21,557 nucleotides of DNA from Candidatus Dadabacteria bacterium (GCA_004356555.1 SMWY01000067.1:1-21557), one strand, 5' to 3'; positions 7,810 to 14,938 are shown, numbered from the stretch's first letter. The notes: generated by a model from the letters alone, not told the origin. Made by a program: numbers and translations.

Positions 7810-8937
7810 ATGAATAAAATTCTACTACAAATTCCAGTCTGTGCGATAGTTTTACTGTTTTATGTTTTTATTTTATCCGGGAATGCAAAAGAAGATAACA
7901 GTACTGACGAAATAAGTTCTTCTATCCTTTTAGCGGAGCTAAAAGGGGCCAAAGATTCGCCTGTTGAACTTGGAGAAGTGGATTGGATTAGAAATTTTGA
8001 TGAGGCTACAACCAAGGCTAAGAAGCTAAATAAACCTTTGCTTGTGCTTTTTCAAGAGGTTCCGGGATGCAGCACATCTTCAGGTTACGGCAAAAATGTT
8101 CTAAGTCACCCCCTTATTGTTGAAGCCATTGAAACACTCTTTGTTCCGGCGGCAATTTACAATAATAATAAGGGTGAAGATGAGAGGGTGCTAAAGTCAT
8201 TTGGGGAGCCTTCCTGGAATAATCCAGTAGTGAGAATTATGACCCCGGAGCGTCAAGAGCTAGTTTCAAGGCTAAGCGGGGATTATACAAAAGCCGGATT
8301 AGTAGGAGCAATGATCACTGCTCTAGAGAGTAATAATAATACTGTGCCGCCATATTTGAGTCTTTTAGCCCAGGAGTTGAATGTGAAATCTGGAAGCAGA
8401 GAGCGTGCAGTTTTTGCTATGCATTGTTTTTGGATAGGAGAGGGAAAGCTAGCAAATATTAAGGGTGTGATTTCAACCAAGCCGGGTTTTATGGGTGGGT
8501 ATGAAGTTGTAGAACTCGAGTTTAATCCTAAAATTATTTCATTTGAAGACCTTGTGAAAAAAGGAAAATCAAATAATGTTGCCAGTCATATTTTTACTGT
8601 AAACAGTGGACAGAGTGCCGTAGCTAAGGATATTGTAGGGGAGGGTTCTGTTTCTCCCCGTAGTAGCTTCAGAGCCGATAGCAGACCTAAATATTATTTG
8701 TCCGGCACTTTATACAGTTATGTGCCCATGACGAATTTGCAAATTGCTAGGGTAAACGCCTCACTTGGAAGCTTGCGGTCTCCGGATTCATTCTTGTCAC
8801 CCAGACAGTTAGAGCTTTATAAATATATTGAAAACCATCAGGAGCTAAACTGGCCTAATTCACTTCGTAGCTCTGATTTTAATGCTGCCTGGAATAAAAC
8901 TATTTCCTTACTTAACAAGCAAATCAGCCGAAGGTAG
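7810..8937 (+). CDS. Exported thioredoxin-like protein fused to a shortened MsrA-like domain
   Basis: A 375-residue protein with an N-terminal signal sequence or anchor (about 1-26). It has a thioredoxin-like domain (about 55-175) with VPGCSTS at 84-90, Cys87, and the segment SWNNPVVRIM. This matches what I recall of the VPGUxxT thioredoxin-like (seleno)protein family; here the Sec position is Cys, encoded by TGC. From about 198 an MsrA-like stretch follows. AVFAMHCFWIGEG holds Cys206 where MsrA has its GCFW catalytic Cys. GGYEVVELEFNP aligns with MsrA GHAEAVxIxYDP and so keeps the substrate Glu (Glu232). The roughly 17-residue PTYxxVxxG loop in between and the later DxGxQYRS motif are missing. 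The C-terminal 100 residues (YVPMTNLQIARVN) are of unknown role. GAGG (7800-7803) is the ribosome site. Likely an envelope redox or sulfoxide-related protein; enzymatic activity is uncertain. Confidence 0.75.
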   Translation: MNKILLQIPVCAIVLLFYVFILSGNAKEDNSTDEISSSILLAELKGAKDSPVELGEVDWIRNFDEATTKAKKLNKPLLVLFQEVPGCSTSSGYGKNVLSHPLIVEAIETLFVPAAIYNNNKGEDERVLKSFGEPSWNNPVVRIMTPERQELVSRLSGDYTKAGLVGAMITALESNNNTVPPYLSLLAQELNVKSGSRERAVFAMHCFWIGEGKLANIKGVISTKPGFMGGYEVVELEFNPKIISFEDLVKKGKSNNVASHIFTVNSGQSAVAKDIVGEGSVSPRSSFRADSRPKYYLSGTLYSYVPMTNLQIARVNASLGSLRSPDSFLSPRQLELYKYIENHQELNWPNSLRSSDFNAAWNKTISLLNKQISRR

Positions 8938-9546
8938 GTCCCTGGATTTAAAAGTTGTTTTTCTGTAATTATCCACGAACGAGATTAATTCCGGGAAGAA
9001 AATTTTGAAATTATATTCTAGCGCCTCATAATTTGAATTTATATCTTCTATTCCGCCTTCAATGGACTGGGCTTTTTTGAAACGTATGGATATTCGTTTT
9101 GATATTCTGTATAGAGCAAGTGCTACCCCATCAAGATTCCTATAGGACCCTAGCCAGTCTTCTTCAATCATAGTAGGTAGACGATCTCTAAGTTTCTCTG
9201 GAAGTGTGTTTTCCCGGCTTATTAGCAGGTCATATACTCTATTAGTAAACTTGATTAGTTCGACATTTGAATATTGAGACCAATTTTTTGCAAGAAAGTG
9301 ATCAAAGCTTAAGTCAACAATGATCCCCGCAAATCTTCTTCTATCCGGTCTAAGTAATTTTTTACATGCTAAGAACTTCTCATTAGAGTCAGTATAGGCA
9401 TCTACCTTTCTATGTGTCTTAATGCCTTTTATTATCTCAGGGCTGTATTCGTTTCCCAGATGCCCTTTGACGAAATCTCCCAATAAATTTCCAAGTAAAG
9501 ATTCGTCTGAATCCTCTGCTAAATATAGGTGTGCTAGATAATTCAT
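8908..9546 (-). CDS. acpH: Acyl carrier protein phosphodiesterase (AcpH family)
   Basis: A 212-residue protein with the family-typical start MNYLAHLYLA, followed by LLGNLLGDFVKG, GIKTHRKVDAYTD and DLSFDHFLAKNW. These carry the His and Asp residues of the HD-like metal site. AcpH removes the 4'-phosphopantetheine prosthetic group from holo-ACP in the cytosol, giving apo-ACP. Length is close to the E. coli protein (about 190). The start ATG 9546 has AAAAGGA just upstream. Its 3' end overlaps the end of the convergent thioredoxin-MsrA gene by 30 bp, so the two transcripts must be antisense over their tails. FKBP lies 95 bp upstream on the same strand. Confidence 0.88.
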   Translation of the reverse strand: MNYLAHLYLAEDSDESLLGNLLGDFVKGHLGNEYSPEIIKGIKTHRKVDAYTDSNEKFLACKKLLRPDRRRFAGIIVDLSFDHFLAKNWSQYSNVELIKFTNRVYDLLISRENTLPEKLRDRLPTMIEEDWLGSYRNLDGVALALYRISKRISIRFKKAQSIEGGIEDINSNYEALEYNFKIFFPELISFVDNYRKTTFKSRDLPSADLLVK

Positions 9547-9641
9547 TGTTCCTTTTCTCAGGATCGTATTTATTTCTTAGTAATTAGTAACTTCTGAACC
9601 GAGAAATGCAACCGACTTTAATGGTTATTAGGAGAAACTTA

Positions 9642-10097
9642 TTAATTAATCTCTACCAATTCTACATCAAAAATAAGGGTTGAATTCGGCGGAATTACAG
9701 GTGGATGCCCGTTAGGTCCATACCCAAGATCAGGCGGTATTATGAGCTGGCGCTTCTCACCTACTTTCATATCTGCAATTCCTTCGTCCCAGCCTTTGAT
9801 TACCTGGCCTACGCCAAGTGTGAACTCTATCGGGACTCCTCTTTTAATTGAGCTGTCAAATACACTTCCGTCTTCGAGTTTGCCTGTATAATGGACTTTT
9901 ACCTTCTTTCCCTTTTCGGGTTTATCCCCTTCACCTGGTTCAATTACGATATATTTTAAGCCTGACGGTGTTTCCTGTATATCTCCAGACATTTTCTCCT
10001 CCTTTGAGAAAGCGTTCGTAGTTAAGTTAAACGAAACTGCTAAAAAAAGAATAAATAATAAAAATGTTATATGACTACTTTGTATTCTAGATAGCAT
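9642..10097 (-). CDS. FKBP-type peptidyl-prolyl isomerase with signal peptide and a second internal start
   Basis: A single FKBP domain: VKVHYTGKLEDGSVFDSS, GVGQVIKGWDEGIADMKVGE and IPPNSTLIFDVELVEI, with the aromatic pocket residues of active FKBP isomerases. From ATG 10097 the product has 151 residues and begins with a Sec signal peptide (SHITFLLFILFLAVSFNLT); GGAG lies six bases upstream. A second in-frame ATG at 9992 (116 residues, MSGDIQETPSG) has a near-perfect AAAGGAGG with a five-base spacer and would make a cytosolic protein starting right at the FKBP domain. Both starts therefore look usable. It lies 88 bp downstream of the enoyl-CoA hydratase gene. Confidence 0.93.
   Translation of the reverse strand: MLSRIQSSHITFLLFILFLAVSFNLTTNAFSKEEKMSGDIQETPSGLKYIVIEPGEGDKPEKGKKVKVHYTGKLEDGSVFDSSIKRGVPIEFTLGVGQVIKGWDEGIADMKVGEKRQLIIPPDLGYGPNGHPPVIPPNSTLIFDVELVEIN
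9990..10002 (-). promoter_or_regulatory. Strong internal ribosome binding site and start in the FKBP gene
   Basis: On the minus strand GGAGG (10002-9998, within AAAGGAGG) is followed by AGAAA and ATG at 9992-9990. This is one of the strongest Shine-Dalgarno sites in the window, yet it lies inside an open frame with its own good upstream start. Confidence 0.7.
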
Positions 10098-10185
10098 TAT
10101 AGTCTCCGTTTTATTTGAATTGATTTATATCGGTGTATTGCTGATAGAATAATACTTTACCCTAATACTTATTATTAAACCATAA

Positions 10186-10971
10186 TTATTTTCCTTTGAA
10201 ATCAGGTTCTCTTTTCTCGAGAAATGCTTTCATACCTTCAACTCTATCATCAGAATCGAAACATAACGAAATGAGTTTTTTCTCAAGAAGAAGCGCTTTT
10301 TGTAAATCCATCTCTGACCCTGAATTTATTGCTTTTTTTGACATACTGACTGCAAATGGCGCTCGTTTAGCAATAGACTCGGCCAATTTCCTTGCTTCAC
10401 TCATTATTTCCTCATGAGGCACAACCCTTTCAACCAGACCAATTCTAAGAGCTTCTTCAGCGCTAATCATCTCACCGGTAAATATGAGCTCTTTAGCTTT
10501 GCCTACGCCCATGATCCGTGTAATTCTTTGCGATCCTCCCCATCCCGGGAATATTCCAAGCTTAACTTCAGGGAAACCCATTTTTGCTTTTTCCGAGGCT
10601 ATTCTTATATCACATGCAAGAGCAAGCTCACACCCACCGCCTAATGCATACCCGTTTATAGCGGCTATAGAAGGACAAGGGATATTTTCTATAAGACTAT
10701 ATACGTTGTGGGCGTAGTCCGTATACTCTTTAAATTCGGCGCTACTCATCTCGCTCATTTGAGCTATGTCAGCGCCTGCGACAAAAGCTTTCTCACCTGA
10801 TCCTGTGATAATTAAGGCTTTTATTTCTTCTTTTGGAAAATCTTTCTCAATAAAGTTACCAAGATCCCTAAGCGTATCCCAATTGAGAGCATTTAGAGCT
10901 TTTGGACGATTGATAGTAAGGACGCCTACGCCGCTTGGTTCTTTCTGATAATCTATATATTCATATCCCAT
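10186..10971 (-). CDS. Enoyl-CoA hydratase (crotonase family)
   Basis: A 261-residue crotonase-fold enzyme. Oxyanion-hole segments are AGADIAQM (about 65-72) and GYALGGGCELALACD (about 108-121). Both catalytic glutamates of enoyl-CoA hydratases are present: Glu115 in GGCELA and Glu135 in FPEVKLGIFPGWGG. With both Glu retained, hydration of trans-2-enoyl-CoA (beta-oxidation or a crotonyl-CoA route) is more likely than the isomerase or decarboxylase side branches. AGGAGG with a five-base spacer precedes ATG 10971. No other beta-oxidation genes are nearby, but the adjacent phasin/PhaE-like protein makes a link to polyhydroxyalkanoate or acyl-CoA metabolism conceivable. Confidence 0.92.
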   Translation of the reverse strand: MGYEYIDYQKEPSGVGVLTINRPKALNALNWDTLRDLGNFIEKDFPKEEIKALIITGSGEKAFVAGADIAQMSEMSSAEFKEYTDYAHNVYSLIENIPCPSIAAINGYALGGGCELALACDIRIASEKAKMGFPEVKLGIFPGWGGSQRITRIMGVGKAKELIFTGEMISAEEALRIGLVERVVPHEEIMSEARKLAESIAKRAPFAVSMSKKAINSGSEMDLQKALLLEKKLISLCFDSDDRVEGMKAFLEKREPDFKGK

Positions 10972-11055
10972 TTCTTCCTCCTGTCTATTTTTATTCTTTC
11001 ACATCAAGCCATATTTGTTAAAGGGAGTGTTGTGAGGGCTTTGAATTAAAAATTA

Positions 11056-11071
11056 TTTGCCTCGGGCCAAA
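11056..11071 (-). terminator. Weak hairpin with T-rich tail after the phasin-like gene
   Basis: On the minus strand TTTGGCC CGA GGCAAA can form a six-pair stem with one bulged base, followed within a few bases by ATTTTT. It lies just past the stop of the phasin-like gene and before the enoyl-CoA hydratase gene. The stem is short, so this is a weak candidate. Confidence 0.25.
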
Positions 11072-11076
11072 GTCCA

Positions 11077-11439
11077 TTAAGACTTTTGATCCTTGGACTT
11101 TTTGACTCTACTTTTAGTTTTGGGTGAGACTTTTTCTGGTTTGGTCTCCAGACCTTCTACTTTTTCTTCGAATTTAGCTATTTTTATTTCAAGGGAGTCT
11201 ATTGTATTAAGAAGTTTATCCCTTTCATTTCGTTCAGGAACGTTTCTTTGCTCTAAACTTTGTTCCATAAAATCCTGTACGTAATCCTTAAATTCTGAAG
11301 ATTTTTCGATGGCTCTTTCCATAAGCGAGCTATTAAACCATATATCCATCATCTTATGTGTGGACTCTTCCCATGATTCGTAGAGCTTTTTGAAATATCC
11401 AAGGTAATAAATTTCATCAAGTTCTTTTTTCTTAGCCAA
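11077..11439 (-). CDS. Small helical protein, phasin/PhaE-like
   Basis: A 120-residue, highly charged helical protein with no signal peptide. It opens with aromatic-rich helices (YYLGYFKKLYESWEESTHKM), continues with FMEQSLEQRNVPERNERDKL and a coiled coil (TIDSLEIKIAKFEEKVEGLE), and ends in a lysine-rich tail (about 97-120). The 'nvPernERDkLlntIdsLE' pattern resembles the C-terminal part of PhaE subunits of class III PHA synthase and phasins. These coat or organise polyhydroxyalkanoate granules, and their basic tails can contact DNA. No PhaC is in view, so the role is inferred. The start is TTG 11439, with AGGGG eight to nine bases upstream; the first in-frame ATG would remove the conserved N-terminus. 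Confidence 0.6.
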   Translation of the reverse strand: MAKKKELDEIYYLGYFKKLYESWEESTHKMMDIWFNSSLMERAIEKSSEFKDYVQDFMEQSLEQRNVPERNERDKLLNTIDSLEIKIAKFEEKVEGLETKPEKVSPKTKSRVKKSKDQKS

Positions 11440-11642
11440 CTCAGTTTCCCCTAATTTTTTGATTTCCTAACTTATCATTAGGCTAACAAGCCTTTTATCT
11501 TTCTATTATGGCGCAATAGTTAATGCACTTACTAGTTTACCAAGCGGAAACCAAGATATAAAGTAACTCTTATACAAAATGGAAACTGAGAACTTTTATT
11601 TTTGGGTTTCATAATAGTCTCAAAATACTTGGAGTTTTATTC

Positions 11643-12455
11643 TTATTGACCCAGGAAATCATGTTGCCCGGGGGCGAGGTATCCTATTACAAAGAAAGTA
11701 AAGAGAATTATGCCAAATCCGAGTACCGCTCCCAAAGCAGCCTTTCTTCCCTTCCAGCCTGATGCCAGCCTACCGTGAATAAGGACTGCATATAGAAACC
11801 AGGTAACCAAAGACCAGGTCTCCTTTTGTCCCCACTCCCAAGAAGCCCCCCATATTTCTTTTGCTAATAAGAGGCCCAGTGCTATTCCAATCGTAACAAG
11901 AGGGAAACCGATTATAAGGCATAGGTGGTTTATCCTATCGAGAGTTGTAAGTGATGGAAATTTTTCTAGAAAACTGCCTACATGTTTGGATTTGATCTTA
12001 TTTTCTTGAAATAAATATAAAATCCCGGAAATAAATGCAACTGTGAATAACGCTTCACCAAGAAGTATGAGTGCTATATGAATCAGTATCCATGGATTGC
12101 TTAGTGTGGCATTAAGCTCAATTATGCCCTGAGGCAGTATTATGTGCGGAAGCGTCATAATAAATGCCAGGGGCGCTGCAAAGGCGCCTAATAATGAGGC
12201 CTTAAATTTTATTTGTGAGGCTATGTAAACTAGCGAAATAAACCAGGCAAATAGGTATAGTGTGGTATCAAATCCTTGTGCTAACGGGTTTCCTCTAGTG
12301 TATACGTAAATCAAGCTTATTGTTTGAAGAGCTGCCCCTAAAACAATAATGTAGAAGCCTAACTTAGATAGATTTCTTCCCTTCGTCCAAAAATGGCTAC
12401 CGTAGAAAATTGAGGATAAAAAATATGAGAGAACTACAATCCAAGACCAATCCAT
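11643..12455 (-). CDS. ccsA: CcsA/ResC-type cytochrome c biogenesis (haem handling) protein
   Basis: A 270-residue integral membrane protein with about eight transmembrane segments and the tryptophan-rich haem-handling WWD segment near the C-terminus (IWGASWEWGQKETWSLVTWF, about 201-220). Candidate haem-ligating histidines are His126 (LIHIAL) and His227 (LIHGRL). CcsA, with CcsB, moves haem to the outer face of the membrane and attaches it to apocytochromes c (System II). Here the usual WxWDPKE is WEWGQKE. A CcsB/ResB partner and c-type cytochrome genes are not in the window. Some relatives (HemX) sit next to hemA and affect tetrapyrrole synthesis instead; hemA is absent here too. No obvious ribosome site precedes ATG 12455. 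Confidence 0.85.
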   Translation of the reverse strand: MDWSWIVVLSYFLSSIFYGSHFWTKGRNLSKLGFYIIVLGAALQTISLIYVYTRGNPLAQGFDTTLYLFAWFISLVYIASQIKFKASLLGAFAAPLAFIMTLPHIILPQGIIELNATLSNPWILIHIALILLGEALFTVAFISGILYLFQENKIKSKHVGSFLEKFPSLTTLDRINHLCLIIGFPLVTIGIALGLLLAKEIWGASWEWGQKETWSLVTWFLYAVLIHGRLASGWKGRKAALGAVLGFGIILFTFFVIGYLAPGQHDFLGQ

Positions 12456-12598
12456 ATCTATATTTTATTTATGATGAGAGTAAATACAACAAAAGCTCCT
12501 AAATTATGAAATATATTTTAAAAATGTAAGTGGTTTAGTTAAACTTCAGATTAACTTAGACTAGAGATTCAATATAAGTGTATTTTGAGGATTTGGTG

Positions 12599-13684
12599 TT
12601 AATTTCCTTTGAGACTTTCAGTTTGATAATATGTTGTTAGTGCGTCAATTAGTTCGTTTAGTTCCCCATTTAATATTTCTTCAATTTTGTAGAGAGTTAG
12701 GTTTATTCTATGATCGGTGATTCTGCCGTCACGGAAATTATACGTTCTTATTTTTTCACTTCTATCTCCGCTTCCTATCTGGGTTTTCCGTGCATCGGCA
12801 AATTCGCTTCGCCTTTTCTCTTCCTCAATCTCATAGAGTTTTGCTCTTAACATTCTCATTGCATGGGCGCGGTTTTTATGTTGAGATCTTTCGTCCTGGC
12901 ATTGAACGACTATTCCGGAAGGTAGATGAGTAATTCTGATTGCTGAGTCAGTTTTGTTTACATGCTGCCCACCGGGACCTGAAGCCCGGTAAGTGTCTAT
13001 TTTTAGGTCTTTTTCATCAATTTCAATTTCTACATCATCGGGCTCGGCAAGGATAGCAACAGTTGATGTAGATGTATGAATTCTGCCACTGGTCTCAGTT
13101 GAAGGGACTCTCTGGACTCTATGCACGCCACTTTCATACTTTAATTTACTATATACATTTTTCCCTTCAATTGACCCTATTATCTCCTTAACCCCGCCAA
13201 TCCCGGTTTCACTTATATTCATAATCTCGACTTTCCAGTTTCTATCTTCCGCATAACGTGAGTACATTCTGAAGAGGTCTGCTGCAAATAATGCCGCTTC
13301 ATCCCCACCTGTTCCGGCCCTTATTTCTAAAAAGACGTTTTTACCGTCATTAGGGTCTTTTGGTAGGAGCAGCAGACGTAATTGATTCTCTAGTCTATCC
13401 CGGTCTTTAACAAGTTTGTCAATCTCTTCGCGAGCTAATTCTCCTAGTTCTTTATCTTTTAGTAAACTCTGGTTTTTCTCTATTTCCTCATGCGTATACT
13501 TATATTGACGGTATATTTTTATAATCTCGTCAAGATCGGAAAGCTCTTTTGAATATTGATGTATCTCAGTGGGTCTTATCCCGGGTTTACTAAGACTCTG
13601 CTCGATTTCTATATATTTTTTCTCGACTTCTTCAAGTCTCTTTAACATTGAACCTTCTGCCATTTCGCCTTTATCTTCACACAT
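12599..13684 (-). CDS. prfA: Peptide chain release factor 1 (RF1)
   Basis: RF1 ends translation at UAA and UAG. The codon-recognition tripeptide is PST at 194-196 (in VQRVPSTETSGRIHTS), fitting the RF1 PxT pattern rather than RF2 SPF. The catalytic GGQ is at 238-240 in SGPGGQHVNKTDSAIRITHLP. The frame starts at 13684, but family alignment favours a start at Met13 (ATG 13648, MLKRLEEVEKKY) or Met8 (ATG 13663). Each has AAGG-type sequence close upstream, at a short four-base spacing. PrmC, the methyltransferase for the GGQ Gln and often encoded next to prfA, is not adjacent here. The gene diverges from the zapB-like gene over a gap of only 45-81 bp. Confidence 0.96.
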   Translation of the reverse strand: MCEDKGEMAEGSMLKRLEEVEKKYIEIEQSLSKPGIRPTEIHQYSKELSDLDEIIKIYRQYKYTHEEIEKNQSLLKDKELGELAREEIDKLVKDRDRLENQLRLLLLPKDPNDGKNVFLEIRAGTGGDEAALFAADLFRMYSRYAEDRNWKVEIMNISETGIGGVKEIIGSIEGKNVYSKLKYESGVHRVQRVPSTETSGRIHTSTSTVAILAEPDDVEIEIDEKDLKIDTYRASGPGGQHVNKTDSAIRITHLPSGIVVQCQDERSQHKNRAHAMRMLRAKLYEIEEEKRRSEFADARKTQIGSGDRSEKIRTYNFRDGRITDHRINLTLYKIEEILNGELNELIDALTTYYQTESLKGN

Positions 13685-13685
13685 C

Positions 13686-13714
13686 TTGCAATAATTTCAA
13701 GATAAGATTAAACT
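13686..13714 (+). promoter_or_regulatory. Candidate promoter for the zapB-like/zapA/5-FCL/rny operon
   Basis: TTGCAA (13686-13691) and TAAACT (13709-13714) are 17 bases apart, each matching the sigma-70 consensus at 4 of 6 positions. They lie in the short divergent gap between prfA and the zapB-like gene. Confidence 0.3.
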
Positions 13715-13729
13715 TGTTGTGGTAATATA

Positions 13730-13939
13730 ATGGAAACAATGGATATTCTTGAGGGCAAGATTAAGGAAGCTTTGTCGATAAAGACAAAGATAGAGGCAGA
13801 ACACAGAAATCTTTCAGATGAAGTTCTGAAGCTTCGAGAGAGTGTTGAAAAGCTTGAGAAGGAAAGAGATGGTATTAAACATAAGCTGGAAAAGGTTATT
13901 GAGAAGGTAGAAATCTATTTAAGTAGGTCAGAGGCTTAA
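13730..13939 (+). CDS. Short coiled-coil protein, ZapB-like
   Basis: A 69-residue protein that is almost entirely one coiled coil, with heptad leucines and many Glu/Lys (LEGKIKEAL, LSDEVLKLRESVEKLEKERD, GIKHKLEKVIEKVEIYL). Proteins of this size and character encoded directly before zapA are generally ZapB-like division factors (TIGR02449/DUF904 type), which join ZapA-FtsZ rings to the nucleoid side. Sequence identity in such coils is uninformative, so the call rests largely on context. ATG 13730 and ATG 13739 are both possible starts; GGA precedes the second. Its TAA stop lies one base before the zapA GTG, so the two are translationally linked. Confidence 0.7.
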   Translation: METMDILEGKIKEALSIKTKIEAEHRNLSDEVLKLRESVEKLEKERDGIKHKLEKVIEKVEIYLSRSEA

Positions 13940-13940
13940 T

Positions 13941-14303
13941 GTGAAACGTCTTAAGATCAGGTTTTTTGATATTGATTACGTAATAAAGACAGATGCTGAA
14001 GAGGCCTATGTCAAGAACATAGCATCTTATCTTGAAGAAAAAGTAAGAGAAGTTTCTACACAAGAAACTACTTTGGTTGTGCCTCGCTCAATTTTTCTTG
14101 CCATGCTCAAGATTACCGATGATTACTTCAAAGTAGAAAGAGATTTCGAGGAATTTAAAGACCGTGCTGAGGACAGATCAAAAAGATTGGTACAAATATT
14201 GGAAAGCTCCCTTAAAGAAAACGAATCACTTAGTTCTGGAGAGGGAATACGTAGAGAGGAACTCGGAAGAGAAGATTTGGAAGGCTCCTTTAAACATAGA
14301 TGA
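13941..14303 (+). CDS. zapA: Cell division protein ZapA
   Basis: ZapA binds and bundles FtsZ at the division ring. The 120 residues show the ZapA pattern: a beta-strand head (LKIRFFDIDYVIKTDAEEAYVKNIASYLEEKV), a central segment (VPRSIFLAMLKITDDYFKVE) and a long C-terminal coiled coil. The start is GTG 13941, immediately after the zapB-like stop (TAATG context). Translation is probably coupled, since AGAGG falls within the end of the preceding gene. The tail contains two similar LExSxK units (LESSLKENE and LEGSFKHR) encoded by a 19-bp near-repeat at about 14198 and 14277. An alternative open frame from GTG 14164 covers the same DNA and leads into 5-FCL. Confidence 0.88.
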   Translation: MKRLKIRFFDIDYVIKTDAEEAYVKNIASYLEEKVREVSTQETTLVVPRSIFLAMLKITDDYFKVERDFEEFKDRAEDRSKRLVQILESSLKENESLSSGEGIRREELGREDLEGSFKHR

Positions 14304-14925
14304 TTATTGGAAAAATGGGACGTTTCTCTCCCTTTTAAGAACAGGGAGTTTCAATCTTACGGAAAACAAAGACAGCATCCGTTCTTGCGTTGCTAAGAAA
14401 AGATATGCGCTTTCTGATGACGAGATAAAACAAAAAAGTTTACTTATCTCGAAAAATTTATTTAGTTTAGAATCTTTTAAACTCGCCAAAAGAATTGCTC
14501 TGTATTCTCCCATACTAAAAGAAGTCAGGACAGATCAAGTATTCCTAAAATCTATTGAGATGGAGAAAGAGGTTTATTTCCCTAGAGTAAACGGCTCTTC
14601 TCTCGACTTCTATAGAATTGATAATCTTAAGCAGCTTAAACCGGGTAAATTCGGCGTTCTTGAACCTGAAGCCAACTTGTTTAAGGTAGATGAGGAAGAA
14701 ATTGATCTCTTTATTATACCGGGACTAGCATTTGATAATTCTGGTAACAGACTGGGTTATGGGAAAGGTTATTATGACCGTGCTCTGATAAATATTCCCG
14801 AGCAAAATAGGGCGGGTTTCTCATACAGTTTTCAAATTCTCGACTCTGTTCCGGCTAACAAAAATGACCAGAAAGTCGGAATTATTATTACCGAGCGGGG
14901 TATAGTTTTTTCTAGGAGAAATTAA
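14164..14925 (+). CDS. 5-formyltetrahydrofolate cyclo-ligase (start uncertain)
   Basis: The enzyme (E. coli YgfA family) converts 5-formyl-THF to 5,10-methenyl-THF using ATP. The core is clear: KDSIRSCVAKKRYALSDDEI at the N-terminus (from about 14368), EVYFPRVNG, and the signature IPGLAFDNSGNRLGYGKGYY followed by DRAL. The frame is open from GTG 14164, but the first 65 codons overlap zapA for 140 bp and look unlike the family, so I doubt that start. No ATG, GTG or TTG occurs between 14164 and ATG 14560, and starting at 14560 would remove the conserved N-terminus. ACG 14359, with AGGGAG ten bases upstream, would give a normal-length protein of 188 residues. A +1 shift from zapA is another possibility. 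The stop overlaps the rny ribosome site. Confidence 0.85.
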   Translation: MLRTDQKDWYKYWKAPLKKTNHLVLEREYVERNSEEKIWKAPLNIDDYWKNGTFLSLLRTGSFNLTENKDSIRSCVAKKRYALSDDEIKQKSLLISKNLFSLESFKLAKRIALYSPILKEVRTDQVFLKSIEMEKEVYFPRVNGSSLDFYRIDNLKQLKPGKFGVLEPEANLFKVDEEEIDLFIIPGLAFDNSGNRLGYGKGYYDRALINIPEQNRAGFSYSFQILDSVPANKNDQKVGIIITERGIVFSRRN

Positions 14926-14938
14926 GGAGGAAAATAAC

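Noticed and set aside
11480..11496. Hairpin AGGCT-AACA-AGCCT followed by TTTT on the plus strand
   Set aside because: It looks like a small terminator, but no plus-strand gene ends there and both neighbours are on the minus strand; the stem is only five pairs.
14304..14358. 6S RNA gene (ssrS), often found between zapA and the 5-FCL gene in proteobacteria
   Set aside because: The non-coding gap is at most about 55 bp and shows no long interrupted hairpin; a covariance-model search would be needed to place 6S elsewhere.
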